Shown here: one piece after another, positions 1 to 3,799 of the stretch
Position numbering within the stretch: the first letter of the stretch is position 1
Layout of the letters: each line of letters begins with the position of its first letter
Assembly: GCA_031277235.1 (NCBI GenBank)
Contig: JAITMT010000419.1
Coordinates: forward strand, 1-5,242
DNA: 5,242 nt
Direction: 5' to 3'
Source: Tannerella sp.
GTDB lineage: Bacteria > Bacteroidota > Bacteroidia > Bacteroidales > Tannerellaceae
The notes under the pieces: generated by a model
What the model saw: the letters and a program-made list of their open reading frames with translations, nothing else
Told to the model about the DNA's origin: nothing
Databases searched by the model: none
Translations under genes and position numbers: made by a program

Positions 1-1
1 C

Positions 2-103
2 TCTGATTTTATTGCCGATACCGCCATGAAACTCTCTTATGAAACGGTTGTGAAAACTTGCAGGTATGAATATATTGATTGGGCTATTTCAGACTGTTTT
101 TAA
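2..103 (+). CDS. 3' end of an unrecognised gene (left flank)
   Basis: The frame is open from the window edge to a TAA at 101-103 and gives 33 residues ending in a Trp-Ala-Ile-Ser-Asp-Cys-Phe tail. The other two plus-strand frames close early. The composition (Tyr/Cys/Thr with charged residues) is plausible for a protein, but the piece is too short to assign to a family. It lies left of the proposed attachment site, so I infer that it belongs to the host chromosome or a neighbouring element. It could also be chance. Confidence 0.35.
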   Translation, partial: SDFIADTAMKLSYETVVKTCRYEYIDWAISDCF

Positions 104-233
104 TATGGATATGGTATAAGACGCCATAAAGCGCTGTATGCGACGCAAGAAAGAAACGGACTTTGCTTTCGTTTCAAAAGCAGTCGCCAGTTTTTCAAAA
201 CACACGTTTTGCACAGGGCACAGCATGCAATTT
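104..233. other. Intergenic flank with small hairpins
   Basis: I find no convincing gene here. Two short inverted repeats are visible: GAAACG at 153-158 with CGTTTC at 170-175, and CAAAAC at 196-201 with GTTTTG at 206-211 around a 4-nt loop. Neither is followed by a clear T-tract. The TGCAATT word occurs twice in close succession just before and within the left 14-bp repeat (225-241). I infer that this is chromosomal DNA next to the insertion point. Confidence 0.4.
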
Positions 234-247
234 CTGCAATTCGGTAC
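234..247 (+). repeat. Left copy of 14-bp direct repeat, candidate attL core
   Basis: CTGCAATTCGGTAC is identical to 5227-5240 near the right edge. The similarity extends leftward imperfectly (CAAtTt here, CAAcTc there). Large serine recombinases exchange strands at a short sequence shared by attP and attB, so identical short repeats at the two ends of an element are expected. That a recombinase gene runs into the right copy supports this reading. A rough count for a 5.2-kb window puts a chance 14-mer match at a few percent, so coincidence is not excluded on length alone. Confidence 0.55.
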
Positions 248-417
248 ATAACCTAATCTATCAACAAACCAACGAATTACGTGGATTGAAAAATAAAAAC
301 GGAGGCGATTTTTGCAATCCCTCCGTTTCCGTACCCCCAACTATTCCATTCTCGAACCAATTTTTGCGCGACTTGGACTTGATTTGGGAGTTAAGGGAAT
401 GGATACCCAATCCGTAA
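235..417 (+). pseudogene. Detached C-terminal segment of the serine recombinase gene
   Basis: This open stretch has no evident start of its own and ends at TAA 415-417. It begins with Cys-Asn-Ser-Val, the same four residues in the same codons as the last residues of the recombinase at 5228-5239. It continues with His-Asn-Leu-Ile-Tyr-Gln-Gln-Thr-Asn-Glu-Leu-Arg-Gly, followed by a low-complexity tail. From memory, Bacteroidetes large serine recombinases commonly end with an Asn-rich turn, a Leu-Ile-Tyr-Gln helix and then a variable tail, so this looks like the missing end of such a protein. Upstream codons in the same frame (163-234) do not resemble a recombinase, so the similarity begins at the 14-bp repeat. 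In a circle closed at the repeat this piece would complete the recombinase to 536 residues. Alternatively it is the remnant of a second recombinase gene. Confidence 0.5.
298..327. other. Strong 12-bp hairpin near the candidate left attachment site
   Basis: AACGGAGG (298-305) pairs with CCTCCGTT (320-327). The interior GATT (307-310) pairs with AATC (316-319) around a 5-nt TTTGC loop, leaving a single unpaired C at 306. Only a TTT follows on the plus strand, so it is a poor intrinsic terminator. It sits about 50 bp right of the 14-bp repeat and about 250 bp upstream of the rep gene. It could be a recombinase-site arm or a rolling-circle origin hairpin; the sequence does not decide. Confidence 0.4.
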
Positions 418-524
418 AACGATTTTTTTCTATCCGTAACTATTGAAAAAAAACTGTACCATTCTATACTATTTATAAATGATTGCAGGGGCGAGTTTAT
501 CACCACTTGTCAAGGTGAGAAAAT

Positions 525-538
525 TTGCCATTTGGCAA
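525..538. promoter_or_regulatory. Perfect inverted repeat upstream of rep, possible operator
   Basis: TTGCCA (525-530), a TT spacer and TGGCAA (533-538) form an exact dyad about 40 bp before the preferred rep start at 578. Its place in the leader fits a repressor or autoregulatory site. No regulator is identifiable in the window. If rep started at 479 the dyad would be coding, which I consider less likely. Confidence 0.35.
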
Positions 539-577
539 GATATTTTAATAATCCTAATAGTAATAAAACAAAACTTA

Positions 578-1528
578 ATGATGGACTTAGATAAAATAAA
601 AATGATTACTTCCATTAAGAATATGGAACGGTTTGATGAAAACAAATTTCAATCGGTTATATTGGACGGAAAAATACGGTATCACGAATACAGGCAAAAG
701 AAACCCTATGATTTATCTATCATGATTAACCATGAGAAGGAGGAGTTGGCGATAGAATTTACCTCCAAAATTTCAGAACTCAGTTTCTTTGACCTTATCA
801 ATGAAAGTACGATTGACGAATGTTTTTGTGTCATTGAAGAATTTGTAGAATTTGATGAGGAGGTGCGGGATATTTTAGATGAATTTGAGGTGGTCAAGTG
901 TGATGTAACCAAAGATATACCTTTCACGGACGATATAAAGAAGTTGAAACGGTACATACTCTCCAATTTGAAAAACTATGACAAATGGAAGTGCGAACCT
1001 TACAGGGGCGGATTTACGCTGTCCAAAATCGTTGGAACGAAGGGTTATAAAAAAAGACTTTCCATATACCCCAAAGCACACGAATTGAAATTGAGAAAAA
1101 ACAGGGCGTTTGTGGAGGAGGTAGATAATTTTGATGAGGGAGACTCTTATGTCTATGACGACCATTTCAGGGATATAATAAGATTTGAAATGAATATCAA
1201 TACCAAAGCGCAAATTCGGGAATTGTTGAACATTCCCGATAACAAACTTTCAAGCGTGTTGTCTTCCAGCGCCAATCCGATATTGGACGTATTGAATGAG
1301 GCGTTGAAAGAGCCGGAAGAAAATAATAGCGTTCTCTCTGCTTGGAAAGAATATAAGGATGTATTGGTTTTGAAAGATTGTGACAACAATTTGGGTAAAG
1401 TGGAGAATAAAATAAGAAGTCTGACATCCAAAAATACGTCCATAACAAGGATGATGAAACCTTATCGGGAATTACACAAGCGATTGCAGAATAAACCGTC
1501 ATTCGATTTGCGAAAATTGGTCGTGTAG
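578..1528 (+). CDS. Replication initiation protein, phage gpII/X-like (rolling-circle type)
   Basis: The product is 316 residues from the start at 578. Three motif blocks occur in the order found in filamentous-phage gpII and related plasmid Rep proteins: an acidic strand Lys-Cys-Asp109-Val-Thr-Lys-Asp113; then Arg-Leu-Ser-Ile-Tyr164-Pro-Lys-Ala-His-Glu169-Leu, matching the gpII Tyr-Leu-Lys-His-Val-Glu-Leu block; then Ile-Ile-Arg202-Phe-Glu204, matching gpII Val-Arg-Phe-Glu. I recalled these matches and did not search for them. Family members nick one strand at an origin and start rolling-circle replication; the related Rep_trans/MobT group can act as relaxases. I prefer 578 because Met-Met-Asp-Leu-Asp-Lys-Ile-Lys-Met-Ile-Thr is a typical family N-terminus. 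An in-frame ATG at 479 would add 33 atypical hydrophobic residues across an inverted repeat. The NUMOD3 gene follows after 29 nt, probably on the same transcript. Confidence 0.65.
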   Translation: MMDLDKIKMITSIKNMERFDENKFQSVILDGKIRYHEYRQKKPYDLSIMINHEKEELAIEFTSKISELSFFDLINESTIDECFCVIEEFVEFDEEVRDILDEFEVVKCDVTKDIPFTDDIKKLKRYILSNLKNYDKWKCEPYRGGFTLSKIVGTKGYKKRLSIYPKAHELKLRKNRAFVEEVDNFDEGDSYVYDDHFRDIIRFEMNINTKAQIRELLNIPDNKLSSVLSSSANPILDVLNEALKEPEENNSVLSAWKEYKDVLVLKDCDNNLGKVENKIRSLTSKNTSITRMMKPYRELHKRLQNKPSFDLRKLVV

Positions 1529-1557
1529 TCTATTTATAGATAATAAGAATTGAACGT

Positions 1558-1725
1558 ATGCGAAAAACCAGAACACTGTCCGATGAGACGAAACGAAAAA
1601 TCAGTAACGCGATGAGGGGAAACAGAAATCCCAACTACGGGAGACCGCTGTCTGCCAACCATCGCCACAAAATACGGTTGGCGATGATTGACTATTGGAA
1701 ATCAATTAATAAACAAACCATTTAG
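1558..1725 (+). CDS. Small orphan NUMOD3-type DNA-binding protein
   Basis: The product is 55 residues. After a short basic N-terminus it reads Leu-Ser-Asp-Glu-Thr-Lys-Arg-Lys-Ile-Ser-Asn-Ala-Met-Arg-Gly-Asn, then Asn-Pro-Asn-Tyr-Gly-Arg-Pro-Leu-Ser, then His-Lys-Ile-Arg. This is the hallmark of NUMOD3, the short modular DNA-binding motif normally attached to GIY-YIG and HNH homing endonucleases: a Ser-x-Glu-Thr-x-x-Lys-Ile-Ser helix, a Gly-x-x-Asn-Pro-x-Tyr-Gly turn, and a second Ser-x-x-x-x-x-Lys-Ile helix. No nuclease domain is attached and none lies nearby, so any role is as a sequence-specific DNA binder. It lies 29 nt after rep on the same strand, which suggests cotranscription and perhaps a role in replication or its control. 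The low-complexity end (Asn-Lys-Gln-Thr-Ile) stops at TAG 1723-1725. Confidence 0.65.
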   Translation: MRKTRTLSDETKRKISNAMRGNRNPNYGRPLSANHRHKIRLAMIDYWKSINKQTI

Positions 1726-1743
1726 CAAGTTGTGAAGTATCTA

Positions 1744-1751
1744 TAATTTTG
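1744..1751 (+). promoter_or_regulatory. Bacteroides -7 element match, possible start of a short transcript
   Basis: TAATTTTG fits TAnnTTTG exactly. No good TTG lies 19-21 nt upstream; only TTTAG is near there. A transcript from here would cross the 1758-1860 gap, which has no gene, and meet the terminator at 1861-1898. Chance matches to this short motif are common in AT-rich DNA. Confidence 0.25.
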
Positions 1752-1860
1752 CATATTAGCGATTTAAAGGGTCTTTGTCCCCGTCAGGTTGAAACTATAC
1801 AGTGTAAGGTTCAAAACAGTGTTTTCAAGTGATTAAATCATTGATAGTATGTGTTATAAA

Positions 1861-1898
1861 AAAATCACTGCATAAATCTATGTCTATGCAGTGATTTT
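1861..1898. terminator. Bidirectional intrinsic terminator between convergent operons
   Basis: AAAATCACTGCATA (1861-1874) and TATGCAGTGATTTT (1885-1898) form a perfect 14-bp stem around a 10-nt loop. On the minus strand the stem runs into a T-tract (7 T counting 1864 down to 1858), ideal for ending the lipoprotein transcript about 20 nt after its stop codon. On the plus strand the stem ends in TTTT followed by CTT, adequate for ending the rep-NUMOD3 transcript. Its position between converging genes fits this double role. Confidence 0.85.
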
Positions 1899-1918
1899 CT
1901 TGGATAATTTGTTGGCGT

Positions 1919-2392
1919 TTAATTTTTCTGTTCACTGTAAATATCCCCGATGCGACCAAAAAGATAGGGAACTGAAATTCTTTTTGTTCCGTTTTTCTCC
2001 AGATAGAAAACATCCTCCTGCTCGACATCTCCGTAACTGTCAAATTCTATCGTGAATTTTGCCAATACTTGGTAACCCTGAATTGTATATGCCTCTGCAT
2101 AATCACTTTCTACATAAGTTGTTGTACGCCCTACAATGCGGAATGTGCCGTCTATGGTGCGATAACCATTTGAGGCAACCTGTTTGTATTCAAAGGTGCC
2201 GTCTGCATTAAAGATAAATTCATCGTAGAAATTTTCACCCCCGATTATCCCGCCCCCAACACGATACCACGTTTTATACAAAACATCGTCTTTGGGGATT
2301 GCGCCTCCTCCTTCATCGTCCTTACTGCAAGACGATAAAATACCTGTTACAGCCACAATAAATATCCAGCTGAAAAATAACAGTTTCTTCAT
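1919..2392 (-). CDS. Surface-exposed lipoprotein, lipocalin-like
   Basis: The product is 157 residues. Lys2-Lys3 and a hydrophobic stretch (4-18) lead to the lipobox Leu-Ser-Ser-Cys22, so signal peptidase II should release a 136-residue lipoprotein lipidated at Cys22. The residues after it are Ser-Lys-Asp-Asp-Glu then Gly-Gly-Gly, matching the acidic lipoprotein export signal that sends Bacteroidetes lipoproteins to the cell surface. The mature part looks all-beta. It has Lys-Thr-Trp42 near the N-terminus and two Asp-Gly-Thr-Phe turns (64-67 and 81-84), typical of small lipocalin-like Bacteroidetes lipoproteins; the family call is by resemblance only. It lies 5 nt after the OMP stop codon, so the two are cotranscribed and may act as a pair at the outer membrane. 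The ligand or partner is unknown. Confidence 0.8.
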   Translation of the reverse strand: MKKLLFFSWIFIVAVTGILSSCSKDDEGGGAIPKDDVLYKTWYRVGGGIIGGENFYDEFIFNADGTFEYKQVASNGYRTIDGTFRIVGRTTTYVESDYAEAYTIQGYQVLAKFTIEFDSYGDVEQEDVFYLEKNGTKRISVPYLFGRIGDIYSEQKN

Positions 2393-2397
2393 TGTGG

Positions 2398-2940
2398 TTA
2401 GAATTTATAGGCAACACCGACGGAAAGACCTACACCTGCTATAGCGCCATTGCCAATGCGGTATTTCAACTCACCCTGCAAAAGTATGTTTGATTTCAAT
2501 TCATACTGCACACCACCGCCAAGATTGAATCCGATGAATGTGCTGCTTCCACCGCCTGCCTCCTCAACAACCCAAATTTCTTCAATCGGGTCATAATATT
2601 CGACAAGTCCACCTCCGCCAAATCCTACAACACTAAGACCTGCCAGCGGGTAAACCTTTAATTTCGGTGTTGGCAAGTCAATAAGATAATGTCCATTAAC
2701 ATTTAAGTCCCAAAAACCGCCACCATCCAAAAAGTAGTTAAATTCGCCCGAACCGCGAATAACTTTCGTTACATCGTATTGGAATTTTGCTCCAATACTA
2801 AAGTTAGTGGCGCCGTCACGGAGTAGAACTCCAACATCAGCACCCGCCGCCATCTTACTTTCTTCCTGTGCATAAGCACCAAGACTTACCATCACTGCAA
2901 TCGCTACGATTGCCATCTTAAAAATACAATTACGTTTCAT
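2398..2940 (-). CDS. Small outer-membrane beta-barrel protein (porin-family, OmpX/OmpA-barrel size)
   Basis: The product is 180 residues with a signal peptide: Lys2-Arg3, a hydrophobic core at 9-22, and Ala-Tyr-Ala24 before Gln25 as the signal peptidase I site. The mature 156 residues alternate hydrophobic and polar residues in short strands with Gly-rich turns and end in Val-Ala-Tyr-Lys-Phe. A C-terminal aromatic is the usual BAM recognition signal. The size suits an eight-stranded barrel like the OMP_b-brl family. One predicted loop is strongly acidic and Gly-rich (roughly residues 114-134, with Asp-Pro-Ile-Glu-Glu and Glu-Glu-Ala-Gly-Gly-Gly), probably outside the cell. It is first in a two-gene operon with the lipoprotein. 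The ATG at 2940 is followed by a good n-region; Met9 is an alternative start. Expression may be governed by the structured leader at 2996-3145. The function (binding, shielding or exclusion) cannot be told from the sequence. Confidence 0.8.
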   Translation of the reverse strand: MKRNCIFKMAIVAIAVMVSLGAYAQEESKMAAGADVGVLLRDGATNFSIGAKFQYDVTKVIRGSGEFNYFLDGGGFWDLNVNGHYLIDLPTPKLKVYPLAGLSVVGFGGGGLVEYYDPIEEIWVVEEAGGGSSTFIGFNLGGGVQYELKSNILLQGELKYRIGNGAIAGVGLSVGVAYKF

Positions 2941-2963
2941 CTTTTAAATAATTTATAGTTAGA

Positions 2964-2997
2964 CAAATAAAAAAACATTCTGTTCAGGAGGCGACAA
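2964..2997 (-). promoter_or_regulatory. Weak candidate promoter for the OMP-lipoprotein operon
   Basis: On the minus strand TTG (2997-2995) is followed after 23 nt by TTTATTTG (2971-2964), which matches five of the six fixed positions of TAnnTTTG. The spacing is longer than the usual 19-21 nt, and the TTG is the end of the T-tract of the adjacent terminator. If real, the operon has its own promoter and the upstream RNA is separate. If not, the operon depends on read-through of that terminator. Confidence 0.3.
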
Positions 2998-3042
2998 AAA
3001 AATAGCGTGGAAATCAACCTTTAGGTTTGCAGGTTTCCACGC
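2996..3042 (-). terminator. Intrinsic terminator/attenuator upstream of the OMP operon
   Basis: Read leftward, GCGTGGAAA (3042-3034) pairs with TTTCCACGC (3013-3005) in a perfect 9-bp stem. Inside it AACC-TAAA-GGTT forms a second small hairpin. TA and then seven T residues (3002-2996) follow at once. This is a complete Rho-independent terminator for minus-strand transcription, placed 55 nt before the OMP start codon rather than behind a gene. Its 5' arm is also needed for the alternative fold at 3024-3145. Confidence 0.7.
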
Positions 3043-3145
3043 CTATACGTCTTAATCGGTTGTTCCACGCCGTTGCAACGGCGCTTCGCTGACCTATTCT
3101 TGACGTATTACCCCTTTATTGGGGCTGCTGTGGAAAATGCAAACC
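3024..3145 (-). ncRNA. Structured leader RNA, riboswitch- or attenuator-like, no known family
   Basis: On the minus strand five stems nest. P1 is GGTTTGCA (3145-3138) with TGCAAACC (3031-3024). P2 is TTTCCAC (3136-3130) with GTGGAAA (3040-3034). A side hairpin is CCCC-AATAAA-GGGG (3124-3111). P4 is ATACGTC (3108-3102) with GACGTAT (3051-3045). The central palindrome is CGCCGTTGCAACGGCG (3083-3068). All pairings are perfect Watson-Crick. The 3' strands of P1 and P2 are the same bases that build the terminator at 2996-3042, so the two folds exclude each other. That is the design of riboswitches and attenuators. It does not match any riboswitch or ribozyme core that I recognise. No clear promoter is visible upstream, and the same symmetry could serve as a DNA origin or recombination structure. 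Confidence 0.5.
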
Positions 3146-3517
3146 AAGATTAGTAGCAAATTGCTATCTTTAAATGTCTATTATTTATCGTTTTATGTCA
3201 TAAGTAATTGTTATATGTTTATAATACGGGCGAAAGATACGGACTTTTTTTGGATTACCAACTCAAAAAGTAATTTTTTTTATTTTTTTCTCTTTTTTGT
3301 ACATTTTCCTTTTAGGAGTTCCCTCATACATCGTTCGTATACTCCCTACTTTTTTTATTTTCGGAGGATTAACCGTACCACCACCCATCCGTTATGTAAA
3401 GATGTTTTGTAAAAAATATTATAAAAAATTTAGCCGGTATTTGAAAAATCATTCCTTGTGGGGGAGAAAGATATTTGAAACAACCGGGAAATTTTTTGAA
3501 AAATTTTTTCATAAATA
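3146..3517. other. AT-rich gap without a convincing gene
   Basis: This stretch is rich in T-runs and A-runs and carries open frames only because of low complexity; their translations are Phe/Tyr/Ser-rich and unlike proteins. TATCTTTA (3165-3172) is a five-of-six match to the Bacteroides -7 element on the plus strand but lacks a TTG at the right distance. A weak hairpin, GGAGT (3315-3319) with ACTCC (3341-3345) plus ATAC/GTAT, stands four bases before a T8 run (3350-3357). I see nothing else. Confidence 0.5.
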
Positions 3518-3547
3518 TTGTTTTTTCAAAGATTATCCCTATATTAG
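3518..3547 (+). promoter_or_regulatory. Bacteroides-type promoter for the recombinase operon
   Basis: TTG (3518-3520), a 19-nt spacer and TATATTAG (3540-3547) match the Bacteroides -33/-7 consensus (TTG, 19-21 nt, TAnnTTTG) at all but one fixed position. Transcription would start near 3554. That gives a leader of about 110 nt before the small gene at 3668, and the recombinase would be read from the same transcript. Confidence 0.6.
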
Positions 3548-3667
3548 CCGTAGAAATTGGCGACTTCAACATTTGGAGCGCCGACCTCTTGAAAAAGGTA
3601 AGGGTCGTCCTCAACCCGATAAGAGAATAGATTTATATTAAAAATGTTATCGTTGGAACGGTGTAAA

Positions 3668-3778
3668 ATGATTTTGAACAAAGGAAAACGGAAGTACACG
3701 GATGAACAGGTAAGACAAATAAGGGAATATCTGTACATGATAGCCGGATTGCAGATTGAGAATGAGAAAAAAGATTAA
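3668..3778 (+). CDS. Small charged protein upstream of the recombinase
   Basis: The product is 36 residues. A basic N-terminus (Asn-Lys-Gly-Lys-Arg-Lys) is followed by Tyr-Thr-Asp-Glu-Gln-Val-Arg-Gln-Ile-Arg-Glu-Tyr-Leu-Tyr, then Ile-Ala-Gly-Leu and an acidic/lysine tail. The centre looks like a single amphipathic helix or the first helix of a helix-turn-helix. As I recall, small proteins with this Tyr-Thr-Asp-Glu-x-Val-x-x-Ile-Arg signature often stand directly before serine recombinase genes in Bacteroidetes elements, but I know of no assigned function. It ends 21 nt before the recombinase start and shares its probable promoter, so the two are likely cotranslated partners. An in-frame ATG at 3644 with an AT-rich leader would add eight residues and cannot be excluded. 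Confidence 0.55.
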   Translation: MILNKGKRKYTDEQVRQIREYLYMIAGLQIENEKKD

Positions 3779-3799
3779 ATAATTATAAAATAAAAAGTT

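Noticed and set aside
345..362. TTCTCGAACCA as a possible tRNA T-arm at the integration site
   Set aside because: Neither strand gives the flanking 5-bp T-stem or an acceptor and anticodon arm, and the word lies about 100 bp from the repeat. No tRNA is supported.
384..429. Terminator after the recombinase tail (TTGGG/CCCAA then T7)
   Set aside because: A 5-bp stem with a 17-nt loop ends 12 nt before the T-run, which is too far for an intrinsic terminator.
89..506. Minus-strand open frames of 81-83 codons on the left side
   Set aside because: No start context, family motif or neighbour supports them, and they lie opposite the detached recombinase tail.
706..1502. Several minus-strand open frames of 86-112 codons inside rep
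   Set aside because: They are antisense shadows of the gpII-like gene with Ser/Leu/Ile-rich translations typical of the complement of AT-rich coding DNA.
3005..3070. CRISPR-like array from the repeated GCGTGGAAA/TTTCCACGC words
   Set aside because: The copies are short, occur in both orientations with irregular spacing, and no cas gene is present.
2996..3145. Retron msr-msd or other reverse-transcriptase-associated RNA
   Set aside because: No reverse transcriptase gene exists in the window, and the terminator geometry upstream of the OMP gene explains the stems better.
3315..3357. Plus-strand terminator in the AT-rich gap
   Set aside because: The stem is only 5 plus 4 bp with a 6-base one-sided bulge, the T-run starts four bases late, and no gene precedes it. 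It is noted only within the gap description.
3119..3412. Plus-strand open frame of 97 codons in the AT-rich gap
   Set aside because: It starts with TTG inside the structured region, is dominated by Phe/Tyr/Ser from T-runs, and shows no domain or promoter; I read it as low-complexity non-coding DNA.
3297..3641. Plus-strand open frame of 114 codons upstream of the recombinase operon
   Set aside because: It runs through T-rich DNA and across the well-matched promoter at 3518-3547, and its composition changes abruptly along its length. Other frames over the last 90 bases look equally protein-like.
3369..3738. Two minus-strand open frames (3369-3614 and 3544-3738)
   Set aside because: They overlap the promoter and the start of the small gene on the opposite strand and show no recognisable motifs.
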